NCBI GenBank assembly: GCA_035578175.1
Contig: JAQMRL010000006.1
Coordinates: forward strand, 66,138,001 to 66,202,000
DNA from: Catonia carolina
Taxonomy: Eukaryota; Arthropoda; Insecta; Hemiptera; Achilidae
Direction of reading: 5' to 3'
DNA length: 64,000 bases
Part shown: positions 18,162-28,085 of the stretch, in pieces
Layout of the letters: each line of letters begins with the position of its first letter
Position numbering within the stretch: the first letter of the stretch is position 1
Translations under genes and position numbers: made by a program
Notes under the pieces: model-generated
What the model saw: the letters and a program-made list of their open reading frames with translations, nothing else
The model's database searches: none
Told to the model about the DNA's origin: nothing

Positions 18162-18950
18162 ATGACTTCCTTCATTGTAGATTTTCAGGTCATCAGACCT
18201 TCGGATTACGAGACGGTCATCAAGGAGCTGGTAGTCCTCTCGGTAGAAGGTAGCGTCAAGCATCATTATCTGTTCAAGCCTCCTTACGACTTTTACGGTG
18301 TACTCACGCCGTCCAAGAAAGCGCGCATCTGGGAAGGTCAAGACAGAATAGGGATACGGTGGAACAGCGGGTTCGTCGACTACGCACAGCTCTACCGCTT
18401 GCTGACGGGGGCCGTGTCTGGCGGGAAGATATTTGTCAAAGGAAAGGAGAACAAGAAGACATTAGAGCGGCTATTGATGTGCGACGACCTAAAGATCTCA
18501 GACCTCGACGACTACGACTGTCCCTCGGTCGAACGCCTCATGTATACGCACGGGTCGGACATCCAGTGTCCGTTTTCCTACTCGGGCTGCTCCCTCAAGA
18601 GGGCTGAGGTGATGAAGGCGTGGTGGAAAGAAAAGAGCGTCGTCTTCGACACGGTAAACAAAGTAGGGGAGTGCATAAAATAGGTGTTGGACTCGGGCTT
18701 CAACAACCCTGGGCCTGAAGCCCTCCGCTACTTACCCAAGGAGTTTCTCTTGGACCATTACGGCAACTGCATATCCGCCGTATACGGCGACTTACCGCCA
18801 TACCTCAAGAATGATAAAGAACTACTGTCGGAGATGCCCTGCGAAGAACACGCTCAACAGGAGAGCGACTACGGCGAAGACGAATGGACCATTACCAAGA
18901 AGAGAAAACACTGCAAGCAATGCATTTTTAACTGTCGCGTCAGCCAGTAA
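18162..18950 (+). pseudogene. Unassigned viral ORF with one in-frame TAG
   Basis: A frame of 263 codons is interrupted only by TAG at 18681-18683. The first 173 codons begin FIVDFQVIRPSDYETVIKEL, a beta-strand/helix pattern reminiscent of the start of RNase H-like exonuclease folds, and include LFKPPYDFYGVL and GKIFVKGKENKKTLERLL. A Cys-containing stretch (DIQCPFSYSGCSLKRAEV) follows. After the stop, RYLPKEFLLDHYGNCISAVY and a Cys-rich end (RKHCKQCIFNC) continue in frame. I recognise related ORFs at this position in insect elements but not a firm function. Nuclease-like is a weak guess. It is the last right-going gene. Confidence 0.6.
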
Positions 18951-19055
18951 AGCCGTGTCTTGTAGCCTCGATTCGTTTTTTCCTACATGTACGGCTGCTT
19001 GTATAGTCTGAACTTTTGTAACATTAGTCTAGTACTTTGATTTCAGAATATATGT

Positions 19056-19061
19056 ATTAAA
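19056..19061 (+). terminator. Poly(A) signal for right-going cassette
   Basis: ATTAAA lies about 105 bases after the last right-going stop codon, followed by a GT-rich stretch. Confidence 0.5.
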
Positions 19062-19293
19062 CTTATTTTCAAAACGTGTCGTCATTTCAACACCTTTACA
19101 CCTGTAGATATAAGTCTTGCCGAAGCCTGAGGGCTTCTGTCGTTCGTGAAGCGAAAGCGCAGCACGATGCGAGGTTCTGTCGGGGACAGACCCTCCCAGG
19201 AATCGAGCACCGATCCTGCCTGCATGTATTTTAGGTACTATAGGCGGTTTAGGTTACAAGAAATAAAAGACAGATTCATAAAAGAATAAAACA

Positions 19294-19299
19294 TTTATT
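19294..19299 (-). terminator. Poly(A) signal for the polymerase message
   Basis: AATAAA on the minus strand lies about 175 bases beyond the polymerase stop codon. Confidence 0.55.
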
Positions 19300-19473
19300 G
19301 ATATAAGATGATGATGAAGATGAAAACGAATACATGTATGGCGATGAGCTCTTAAGTTCTTACGACTAATAATACTGATGAAACTCCAATACTGGTGCGG
19401 TTCGACGTTTAGAGGTCGGATAAAGTCGGCTAGTAGACATATGCGGGGTCTAACGGGATGTGCTAGAAGGAGA

Positions 19474-22400
19474 CTAACCTATAATTTCTTGGAGCTCCTG
19501 CGGAATGTTCCTATGTCCGTATGCTAGGGTGCGGATGGCATCTACGGCGACGCGCTTATCATCGTAGTTGCACAGCGCAAGCTTGCTCGTCAATACAGTG
19601 CTGACTACATGCTTGCGGGATTGAAACAGCTTCATGTCCCTGTACAACCACAACGAGGGATCTTCGAGACACTTTCTGTAGTCGTCGAACGTGATGTCTT
19701 TCTTGACCACATTCTTTTTGACGCCTTTAGCCTTCTTCTTGACAATACCCTCGCCAGTCCTGAAAGTGTACAGTTTTGCTCTCATCCCTATAAACTCTGC
19801 GATGGGGATGCCGTTGCACTCGTCTTTGAACTTACCGAGCACTTTTTTGTTGGTAGTGGAATGGCACGGGTGTGTCGGGGGATAGTCGGAGGTGTCGAAG
19901 AAGGCCTTGAATTCTGGGTCCCTCATGTCACGGTAAAAGTCTGGAGTCTCGATGTCGTAGAAGAAGCTGTCTGTATCCATGTACAGGAGGTCGATTTTCG
20001 ACCCGTACCTCTTCTTCATGACATCGTAATGAAATGAATACATTAAGGTCTTACTGGAGTCCAGGACTGTAGCGCCTACGTAAATAGGTTTATCTAAACG
20101 GACCGAGGTCTTGGACAGCTCGACAGCGCATAGCGACTCGTCGTAAATGATCCTGTCTTTGAAGGAGGGCTTGGCGACCAGCTTCATTAACCTCTTCGAG
20201 TTGCTAACCAGCTCCAGGTTCATGCGTTTACGGACGTTCTCCATGCACTTGCCGAAGACGGCATTGTTCAGCAGTTTGAAGAAGTCCTTCTCGAAAGCAT
20301 TGCGGGCCGACTGTCTGTTAAGGGTGCTCAGGTCTATATAGGGTTTGAGCCATGCAGACTGTCGGAACTGCAGAACCCTGTGTACTTTGGTGACTTTTAG
20401 TCCGTGCGCGATAGCCTGCTTAAGGAGAGCGTAGTGGCAAACGTACTTGGTCTTGTTTTGCAGGGTGGTCAGGAGTTTGGGGTTTCTGGCTCCGGGAGGG
20501 TTCGCGTTGTCCGCCATGAACGGAAGGTCGTTGTGCGAGTCCTGCGTCTCCGCGTCTGCAGGGTACTCCACGTCCACCTCGAGGAAGAAGCCCAGCGGGG
20601 AGTCGTCAGGGATGACGCCTACATTCGATCCTATCGCGATCTTTCTCTCCTCGTCTTCAACCCAGGAAAAGTCCTTGTAGGGGAGGTTCCCGCTCATCGC
20701 CCAGCCGTATAGGTTGTTCGCGTCCACATACATGAGGTAGTTGGAGGGTAGCTCGGGGTCGAAACCTTCCACATAAGGGTTGTTGGCCTTGGCATGTTTC
20801 TTGACGCATACAGAGATTCCTCCTCGGATCCCTTTCTCCAGAAACATGTACATATCATAATCGGTTATGAGTTCCAGTTCTACTCGCGTCTTGTAGAGCA
20901 TGGCGTCGAAAGAAAAACCTGGGACAGTAAAGTAATGGGCGCAATCGAGCCCGTATTCCTTCCTGCATAGAGACCTGAAATTCTCAAAGACGTCGGCTAA
21001 CAGGAGGACATCGCACTTGAGGTACAAGTCAGAGTACTCCCCCAGCGTGCGGATGTTAAAACTGTCCCACACTTTCAGAGCATGACGATAGTCATCGTCT
21101 GAAATGTGCTCCCCGGTGAGGCTGCTATAGAATGCTTCCTGAGGAGGTAATTCCGTCTCATCGAGTCTCTCCCATGAGTCGGTATACTCGTAAGGGTACA
21201 CGCCTTTCCTCTTCACTAGGGACAGCTGCGTCCCGTTAAAGAAAGACTCGGTATGGGCGAAGCCTTCGGGAGGGAGGTTGCCTACCAGAGCGCTCAGGCT
21301 GCTGGCCATGAACCTAAAAGTGTCTACAAACCTCACGGCTAGCGTCTTGGTTATGTTTTTGGAGAAGGCAACGTACTTCTCCGTAGAATTAGGTATGACG
21401 GATATCCTCTTCTCGTCATAGCCGAGCTGTCTGACTATGAAATGAGAATCGTAATTGGAGGAGTTGTGGATGAAGACGGGTAAGAACTTTTGGTTCCGCC
21501 TCGACAGGTTGCATTTTGAACAGAGAGCGGTCCTATACTTTCCAGTAAGATGACAATGGTCCCTGGTGGGTCTCACCTCAGACCCGAACGCTACATCGCA
21601 CATCTGACAACTCGTAGCAGCTTTGAACGAAAGCTCGTCCTGAGCCGTAAAGACCATAGGAACGTTACGGTCTGACGCTGCGGCTACCCGCTCGACTATT
21701 TCTTTCAGGGTCTGCATAAAATGGGCGGTTGCGTCAGGGCCTCTATAAAGCAAGGGCGTTTTCGGCACTAACTGAGCGATGTCGTCGGGAAGCGACGGGT
21801 CAACTACAAAATACATCCCGTAGCTCATAGGAACGTGGCGCTCCGTGGCTATAGTGAAAGAAGATGTCGGTTTGGGGAGGTATCCTCCAGTGGGTTTCAG
21901 TATACACTCAAAATCGGCATACACAACTATTGGGACTGGGAATATGTGATGGTAATTTTTGAATTTCATCACTGGAGGAGTACCGTCATCATTAGGTTTG
22001 GGTAGGGTGATCCTGCATGGCGGATTGTCCACACAGTACTCTCTGTGAACAGTCATCGCCTCACGACCCTTAGCGTCAACGTTGTAGAAAGCGAAACACC
22101 TCTTGCATACATCGATTTGACCATTATGTTTTGTCAGCTGTAGACTGATTAACCGACTAAAATTGTTGATGAGGCAATAATGCTGAACATCGCCATTTGT
22201 AACTAGAAGGAGGTCGAAGTGATCGTCCTTTTCGACATTAGTAACGACTAGAGGTTCTATTACCTCTTTATCTGCTATCCCATATACGTTCACCGACACT
22301 CCGTTGGCCTTGGCGAAGGCCTTTACTTGACTGAGGGAAGTGGGGAACTCTACCATGCTGAAATCGTACTTGCTAAGCAGAGCATCGTAACGTCCGTCGA

Positions 22401-23601
22401 TTCTACCCCTGTGAGGGCTTGACACATGTTTGCATAGGATGGCCCACTTGAAACACCTATTGTCTTGGTTTTTAACGTTAATAACCGCATGGCGGTTCTT
22501 TACGAACGGAGGAAGAGGTAGGTACGATGAACCTCGGAGCGGTTCGTCCATTAGGACGGAGAATACGTGATTGTAGTTTTCGAATTTCATCCTCGGAGGA
22601 GTGCCATCATTAGGTTTGGACATCGTGAAACTGCGCAGGGAGTTCTCTATACAGTACTCGCGGTGGGTCGCCATCTTCTCCCTACCCTTAGGGGTGTCGT
22701 TATAGAAGGTGAAACACCGCTTGCATACGTCGATTTTGTGTTCATTTTTCGTCAGCTGTGAACTGATGAGTCGATTAAAATTGTTGATGAAACAATAATG
22801 CTGAGCGTCACCCTCTGCGACCAGGAGGAGATCGAAGTGGTCGTCTTTTTCAACGTCTGATACGACTAGAGGTTCTATTGCCTCTTTTTCGGCTATCCCG
22901 TACACGTTGACGGACACCCCGTTGGCCTTGGCGAAGGCCTTTACTTGACTGAGGGAAGTGGGGAAATCTACCATACCGAAATCGTACTTGTCAAGCAGGG
23001 CGTCATACCGTTTATCGATTATTTCCCTGTGAGGCCCTGACACGTGTTTACACAGGATAGCCCACTTGAAACACCTTTCGTCACGGTTTTTGACGTTGAT
23101 AACCGCTTTGCGGTTCTTTAAGAAAGGTGGAAGAGGTAGGTACGATGAGCCTCTGAGCGGTCTATATCGGCTGATCCTGAGAAGGATCCCATCGACCGTC
23201 ATCAAAGACCATCCGCTCCCCTTTCCCAAGAACTCTGCTTCCTCATCCACAAGTTTTTGGATGCACATGTCTACAAGCGCTCCTATATCCGACCCGGGAA
23301 AGACGCAGGTGTTGACGGTCTTGAACCCCACGTCTTGCACCTCTCCCGTCGTCGCCTTCTCGTACGTGCACTCCACTAAGATGTTAAATTTAAACGGTCT
23401 TAGGGAGGTCGACATCTCCTTGAGCAACGACTCCATCTCTTCCCTCAGGTGGATAAGGAGCACCGTCACGTCCTTGAAGATGCTGTTGTCATTCTTGTAG
23501 TAATACGTTCGGAGGTTGCAGCCGAACGCATTTTCCAAGACGCAAAAAGTGCCAGACTCTGCAGCTTGTTCCAATCTGATTCGCTTGGCTTGCCTTTCCA
23601 T
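19474..23601 (-). CDS. Protein-primed type B DNA polymerase (1375 aa)
   Basis: The enzyme replicates the viral genome, priming from a terminal protein. All family motifs are present and in order. Exo I is YADFECIL (D~562). A Cys/His cluster CQMCD...DHCHLTG...CSKC (~664-694) sits as an insert between Exo I and Exo II. Exo II is HNSSNYDSHF (~714), Exo III YLKCDVLLLADVF (~860), polymerase motif A YVDANNLYGWAM (D~960), motif B LLNNAVFGK (~1110) and motif C YMDTDSF (~1207-1213). The N-terminal ~146 residues are followed by two tandem copies of a 206-codon module (147-352 and 353-558). The frame is completely open over 4.1 kb, unlike several neighbours. A TTTGCAG acceptor-like site ends a few bases upstream of the ATG, so a spliced leader is possible. 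Confidence 0.95.
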   Translation of the reverse strand: MERQAKRIRLEQAAESGTFCVLENAFGCNLRTYYYKNDNSIFKDVTVLLIHLREEMESLLKEMSTSLRPFKFNILVECTYEKATTGEVQDVGFKTVNTCVFPGSDIGALVDMCIQKLVDEEAEFLGKGSGWSLMTVDGILLRISRYRPLRGSSYLPLPPFLKNRKAVINVKNRDERCFKWAILCKHVSGPHREIIDKRYDALLDKYDFGMVDFPTSLSQVKAFAKANGVSVNVYGIAEKEAIEPLVVSDVEKDDHFDLLLVAEGDAQHYCFINNFNRLISSQLTKNEHKIDVCKRCFTFYNDTPKGREKMATHREYCIENSLRSFTMSKPNDGTPPRMKFENYNHVFSVLMDEPLRGSSYLPLPPFVKNRHAVINVKNQDNRCFKWAILCKHVSSPHRGRIDGRYDALLSKYDFSMVEFPTSLSQVKAFAKANGVSVNVYGIADKEVIEPLVVTNVEKDDHFDLLLVTNGDVQHYCLINNFSRLISLQLTKHNGQIDVCKRCFAFYNVDAKGREAMTVHREYCVDNPPCRITLPKPNDDGTPPVMKFKNYHHIFPVPIVVYADFECILKPTGGYLPKPTSSFTIATERHVPMSYGMYFVVDPSLPDDIAQLVPKTPLLYRGPDATAHFMQTLKEIVERVAAASDRNVPMVFTAQDELSFKAATSCQMCDVAFGSEVRPTRDHCHLTGKYRTALCSKCNLSRRNQKFLPVFIHNSSNYDSHFIVRQLGYDEKRISVIPNSTEKYVAFSKNITKTLAVRFVDTFRFMASSLSALVGNLPPEGFAHTESFFNGTQLSLVKRKGVYPYEYTDSWERLDETELPPQEAFYSSLTGEHISDDDYRHALKVWDSFNIRTLGEYSDLYLKCDVLLLADVFENFRSLCRKEYGLDCAHYFTVPGFSFDAMLYKTRVELELITDYDMYMFLEKGIRGGISVCVKKHAKANNPYVEGFDPELPSNYLMYVDANNLYGWAMSGNLPYKDFSWVEDEERKIAIGSNVGVIPDDSPLGFFLEVDVEYPADAETQDSHNDLPFMADNANPPGARNPKLLTTLQNKTKYVCHYALLKQAIAHGLKVTKVHRVLQFRQSAWLKPYIDLSTLNRQSARNAFEKDFFKLLNNAVFGKCMENVRKRMNLELVSNSKRLMKLVAKPSFKDRIIYDESLCAVELSKTSVRLDKPIYVGATVLDSSKTLMYSFHYDVMKKRYGSKIDLLYMDTDSFFYDIETPDFYRDMRDPEFKAFFDTSDYPPTHPCHSTTNKKVLGKFKDECNGIPIAEFIGMRAKLYTFRTGEGIVKKKAKGVKKNVVKKDITFDDYRKCLEDPSLWLYRDMKLFQSRKHVVSTVLTSKLALCNYDDKRVAVDAIRTLAYGHRNIPQELQEIIG
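21925..23160 (-). repeat. In-frame 618-bp tandem duplication inside the polymerase
   Basis: Codons 147-352 (23160-22543) and 353-558 (22542-21925) are the same module repeated with exact in-frame spacing. The start PLPPF, the NVKN-x-D-x-RCFKWAILCKHVS core, the long identical block FPTSLSQVKAFAKANGVSVN, the DVCKRCF motif and the terminal MKF-x-NY-x-H are found in both. I estimate about 75-80% amino-acid identity. The module (Asp/Cys near the start, paired Cys near DVCKRC, then His-x3-Cys in HREYC) looks like a zinc-binding or OTU/papain-like unit; the function is not established. Confidence 0.88.
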
Positions 23602-24189
23602 ATTTCCTGCAAAACCATATGTTTTAGTTAAACGGGGAAAGTATGGTACTTTGAAATGAAAAACAATGATAAACAGCTTAATACATTTATTCTATTATTA
23701 ATATAAATATAATACTAATACTGATACTAATAATACGATGGAATATGCATACGTCATTTTTTAGCGGATTCGTAGCGATTTGACGTATGATTTTTTACTT
23801 CCGCTTGCATCGCTGGTTGTGCCGTTGGTTGTACCGCTGGACCGGCACTTCCGCCCGGTCATCGTCTGCTAGGTCTATCACCGGTATATTTTAGGTGCTC
23901 CCAACAGCTCATCGAGCAGTCTGGAGGTCTCCCTCAGCGGTTCGACTGTATGCTCATCACTAAGTTTATATTTTATTAAAAAATTCTATGTTTATATATA
24001 TAATGAAACAATTCTAAGTTTATATTTATAAAATTTATTAAAGTATGAGGTGCCTCACCTTTCAATAAACTCGAAGAGCTGACAGGTAGGGTTGTCGGGA
24101 GAACTATCAGACGCAGATGCTACTGATGGTATGATTCGATGGGAAAACCGCGACCTTTTATACTTGTATCGTCGTCAAAATCAGCGGTT
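23602..24189 (-). pseudogene. Collapsed leader region with scraps of the copy-1 unknown gene
   Basis: From the polymerase start to about 23800 the sequence parallels 1189-1440 of copy 1, including the AATAAA signal of the upstream gene near 23690. Then about 0.8 kb is missing. At 23840-23960, pieces matching the N-terminal part of the copy-1 gene (on the minus strand, RLLDELLGAPK, then IPVIDLADDDRAEV in a shifted frame) are readable. The cyclin and the 57-aa ORF have no counterpart here. A TATA box (24155-24162) and a GAAAG/GTGAGG splice donor (exon end 24059) survive, so the promoter and first leader exon of the left-going unit remain although its first genes are gone. Confidence 0.65.
24155..24162 (-). 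promoter_or_regulatory. TATA box for left-going transcription at the right end
   Basis: TATAAAAG on the minus strand sits immediately inside the right terminal repeat, mirroring the ATPase TATA box at the left end. No ATG-initiated frame of note follows before the splice donor at 24059. Confidence 0.55.
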
Positions 24190-24377
24190 TATCAGCTGAT
24201 TTTTAACAGCTGTTTATCAGCTGATTTTTAACAGCTGTTTATCAGCTGTTTAACAGCTGATTTTCGGAGATGAAGGTTCCTGGTTCAAATCCTAGTAAAG
24301 CAGCGTGACTCGTAACAAACAACATGTGACATTGTCAAAATTAAAAGAATAGAGTTGCATCATCTAAATTAACTGTA
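24190..24377 (-). repeat. Right inverted terminal repeat of the virus
   Basis: It is the reverse complement of the left repeat, ending gatgcaactct-complement and aattaactgta. It contains five CAGCTG-type palindromes in tandem, then ttcggagatgaaggttcctg and the B-box-like ggttcaaatcc. Confidence 0.9.
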
Positions 24378-24395
24378 CATTTAAATTTGCAGTAA

Positions 24396-24421
24396 TCAAG
24401 TTGCATCATCTGAATTAATAG
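24396..24421. repeat. Second, diverged copy of the terminal 25 bp just outside the element
   Basis: agttgcatcatctgaattaa repeats, with a few changes, the extreme end of the right terminal repeat (agttgcatcatctaaattaa, 24353-24372) about 45 bp further out in the same orientation. It may be a trace of an earlier or tandem insertion. Confidence 0.5.
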
Positions 24422-25861
24422 TCTGGCACGTGCATAGATAAAAAACGAATGACGTCAATGCTAATAAAACAAAGCATAGGGTGTCAAAACCGCTGGGCCG
24501 TTCCTCGAACGGTTTTCTTGGTGGTGTGGACGGTCTGTTGGTGTACCGAGTTCGATCCCTGTCAGGTCTGATATTCTTTAATCATTCATTGTTATCTACT
24601 TGTACCTCCTTTCAACGTGTTCCTCCTTTCAAGTTGAGTATAATAAACTCCATATTTAACTGGAACTAAAATTCAATTTTTGCCTAAACAATCGCGTTTA
24701 AATTTCAGAACAAGGTTCAACATGTATAACTCGCATTCAATTTCACTTAACAATTAATATTCATTTCGATCAACAACTACGATAACAAAATAATTTTACT
24801 AGATAAAGAAAACCAGTTAAAAACAACAAACGAGCGAACAATAGTAACCAGACCAAACAGAAATAAGCGACCCAAAAAGTAAATTTTTTATCGTAAAGGC
24901 CCGAAAGAATAAATTTAAAAAAAGTTTAAAAATAACTGTGACTTTTAAAACGTCACATAATGCTATTCAACGAGCTCTATGGTGTTCAGGTAACAACTTT
25001 GAAATCAATCGAGTACTCAGCTGTTCGTAGCGTAAGTTAAAATATTTTTAAGCAATAATATCGGCCCTTTAGGAAGTTCCTCACAAAACTTATTTTATGG
25101 TCAACATCCACTTATCAAACCACTTGGTCAATTCATTCAACACAAATTTCTTTTGCGACAGACTTTCTTTCATGCCACCTTCACATTAAATGTTGGTTCG
25201 CCGTAATGTTCAACTTTTATGTAAATAAAATTTTCACCATATGCTCGGCTTACGTTACGGTAAATTACTCTTACACTATTCCCTTTAGCATACCAAAAGA
25301 GAAAATAACAATAGCAACTCAGGATCGATCACACTGGCTAGTTTTACATGCCTACAGCCCAGTTCAAAATAACGAGCTGGCATGGCCGTAGGAGTGGTTT
25401 TAATAAGAGAGATCCGTTCCAGTTCACTTACCACTGTCTCAGTCTATTTGTTTGGCATTTTTTGAGGCTCGATCGAAAATGATAAAAACCACTAATGGTA
25501 TTATTAACTATATCTTTCCTAGAAAAGAAACCATAAAATATAGTAAATGCATTTTTTTCAATTTATCATACTTATTTTGTAAAAAGTCAATATGATGTAC
25601 GCGTAGATATTTATTTAATAATACCTAGGATTTTCTCTTGTTTATGGATCGTATCTGTGTCTTATTTTCCAAATACTTCATGATTTTCACAAGTCACCTT
25701 TCGTCTTTATTTTTACTGTAATTTATTATTAGATACTAGTAACTATATCGTTAGTAATTACTCGGTGGATTTAGAATGTGAAATTGATTTGTTTAGTAGA
25801 GATGTACGTAAATAAAATTTATTTGTACAACATATTTGATTATTGCATTTTAAAAAACTAC
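24422..25861. other. Non-coding flank
   Basis: AT-rich. A tRNA-like B-box context (gagttcgatccctgtc) occurs near 24550 and could be the end of a SINE. Nothing else is supportable. Confidence 0.45.
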
Positions 25862-27224
25862 CGGATAATCTTTTAGTCCTGTTACCCTATTGTAAGTGTG
25901 TGGTAATTTATTTCTAATAAGGGGAAATTTTGTTTTGTCGCACGAAGTTGGTAGCCCTACTCATTTGGTATACACACGGCAGTGCGAGTTGATTAACCTT
26001 GAGCTGTGCAACATTTTGTGTGGATTCCGGTCGTCTTATGAACAGAATGTCTTTTACCATAGAACAACGGGTTTTCATTATTGAACAATATTTTGCTACG
26101 AAATCGTACGCGAGTGTAAAAGATGCATTTAAAATTAAATTTGTTGGTGTACCTCCGCCAGAAAAAATGTCAATTTCTTGACTAGCAAACCGATTTCGAG
26201 AGACAGGTAGTGTTTACGACAGAAAACGTAGCGGTCGACCAACTGTCTTGACAGATGACGTTATAGAGAATGTGAAAACAAGATTACTCAATTCTCCACG
26301 GAAAAGTTTACGAAAACTTTCCTCGCAAACTGGTTTGTCATATTCGAGTGTTCAGAAAGCTGCTAAAAAATTGCATATGTATCCGTATCGCGTACGATTA
26401 GTCCAAGAGCTTCAACCTCCAGATTTAAACAAGCGATTGCAATATTGCCGTTGGTTTAGGTCATTCGTAAATGATAACGGAATCGAATCTTTGAACACAG
26501 TGTTCTTTAGTGATGAAGCTTGGATCCATCTAGACGGTTATGTGAACACTCAAAGTACTTGAATTTGGGCGGCTGAAAATCCTCACGCCGTTCACGATAA
26601 ATCTTTACATCCTGCAAAAATTGGCGTGTTGTGTGCGATATCTCGTCAGCGTATAGTCGGACCCATATTCTTCGAACAGACTGTAAATGGTGAAGTGTAC
26701 AGGAATATTGTGCACCAATTTGTGGCTCAACTGGAACCTCAAGAACGGTATTGCTGGTTTCAGCAAGACGGCGCTACCTGTCACACGTCTCGAGAAACCA
26801 TGGATTTTCTGCAAGATTTCTTTGGTGGTCGAATAATAAGCAAGGGTTTATGGCCTCCAAGGTCGCCAGACCTCACATCCCCTGATTACTTTTTGTGGGG
26901 CTACATTAAGTCCGAGGTCTTCAAAAACAATCCTCACAATATTGATGAACTTAAAGCCAATATTACAGACTTAATCACAAATGTTTCCAGTGCAACTCTC
27001 AAAAAGGTTTCTGCTAATATGGTGAAAAGAGTCAAAGCATGTATAACCTCAGTGGGTGGATATTTTGAGCATATTCTTTAAAAATCTTTAGTAACTAAGA
27101 AATGTGAGTAATAAAATATTACATTTCTTTTGTATATAACAACTATACATTTTTATTACAACTAAATTTCCGTTTTATAAATTACATTAAAAATTGGGTG
27201 CAGGACTAAAAAAATCACCCTGTA
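25862..27224 (+). mobile_element. mariner/Tc1-superfamily transposon with near-complete transposase
   Basis: The ends share an imperfect inverted repeat: ttttagtcctgttaccc at the left, and gggtgcaggactaaaa leading into tcaccctgta at the right. They enclose one transposase gene. Size and structure are those of a full-length element of this superfamily. The target TA is not certain. Confidence 0.75.
26047..27081 (+). pseudogene. mariner-type transposase with two TGA codons
   Basis: A single 345-codon frame runs from MSFTIEQRVFIIEQYF to GGYFEHIL with TGA at 26179-26181 and 26560-26562. The N-terminal half has two helix-turn-helix regions (SVYDRKRSGRPTVLT linker, LRKLSSQTGLSYSSVQKA). The catalytic half shows VFFSDEAW (first Asp), WFQQDGATCH (second Asp) and WPPRSPDLTSPDYFLW (third acid). 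The two stops are the only visible lesions, so it died recently. Confidence 0.85.
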
Positions 27225-28085
27225 TATCTCATTTTATTAGTTATGTTTAAATATTTCATAAGTATAAAATTATTGTTTAAATTGTAATATTATGTATATT
27301 TTTGTATTTTTATTTTTTTTTTTAAAGAAAATATGTGTCGAAAACTCAACTCCTAAACAATACAAAACTTATGCAACTAACCCTTCATTTAGACATTTTT
27401 AATAGTTATCAATTAAACGAATTATTCAACCCAAAATCTCTTGAAAAATGTGGCTTCAAAATTAAAAATTAAATTTTTATGTATGGGTTTCGTTATTGGT
27501 GCTAAATAGGAAAGTTATACCGTGTAATTTTCTGTAAGTAAATGGTTAAAGAAACTTAACGTTGATGTAAAACTTTCTTCATTAAAAAATATATTTTAAG
27601 CAAAACATATGTACATTTTGAGAATAAAATATGTCGTTAAAAATACCGAAATTGTTGTTTGTAATCTTCTTCTGATCCAAGATTTAGTTTATCGGAAAAT
27701 TATGTTTTTCCTGTGAATTGTATGTTAGGAATTTCTTGAAGTAAATTTTATATTAAATACAGAGACTATAAAATTGGTTTAACTAAGTATAAGTAATAAT
27801 TTGAATCACTCAACCTTAACTCTCATGCATATTGTTGGGCGGTTCACACACAATGCGCTCTGCGTCCTCCGTTCGGGGCAAGTGAACGCACTCCGATCTT
27901 ATCTGCGATCTTCCCTCTTACACAGAATGCGTTCAGTTCATTCGGTCAGTAGCGATGAGTTTTTCATCAAAAGAGGAAGGAGCTGTTACTCCGTTTATTT
28001 CTTAAAAAGAAAAAAGCGTACAGAGTGGGTACACGAAATAAAAAAAAATCTGGTGTGAAAAACTTCCACGACTTTTTCTTGCCAA
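27225..28085. other. Non-coding AT-rich stretch
   Basis: No gene is supportable. A short piece near 27960-28060 (KKRTEWVHEI) faintly recalls the N-terminus of Harbinger-type proteins. Confidence 0.4.

Larger units (their letters stand above)
18951..19473. other. Convergent intergenic region between capsid cassette and polymerase
   Basis: Two transcription units meet here tail to tail. Poly(A) signals for both directions are present. A GC-rich, possibly structured stretch at about 19110-19220 (several short complementary segments, for example ggttctgtcggggacagacc) has no reading frame of merit and is unexplained. Confidence 0.6.
11509..24377. mobile_element. Endogenous Polinton/adintovirus-like dsDNA virus, full length
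   Basis: The 12.87-kb unit is bounded by inverted terminal repeats and carries a right-going capsid/packaging cassette and a left-going polymerase. The combination of protein-primed PolB, A32-like ATPase, adenain-like protease, minor and major jelly-roll capsid proteins and a PLA2 protein is the signature of Polintons and adintoviruses. GC content is much higher than in the surrounding host DNA. No retroviral-type integrase (HHCC plus DDE) could be found. The terminal repeats differ at only a couple of positions, pointing to a recent insertion, yet several genes carry one lesion each. No target-site duplication is evident at the edges. Confidence 0.88.

Noticed and set aside
1..24377. Idea that the two virus copies are one tandem array
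   Set aside because: About 7.8 kb of host repeats separates them and copy 1 has no terminal repeat in the window, so this cannot be shown.
27801..28058. 85-aa ORF with KKRTEWVHEI, recalling Harbinger-type proteins
   Set aside because: The match is too short and the frame is broken just upstream; mentioned only as a possibility.
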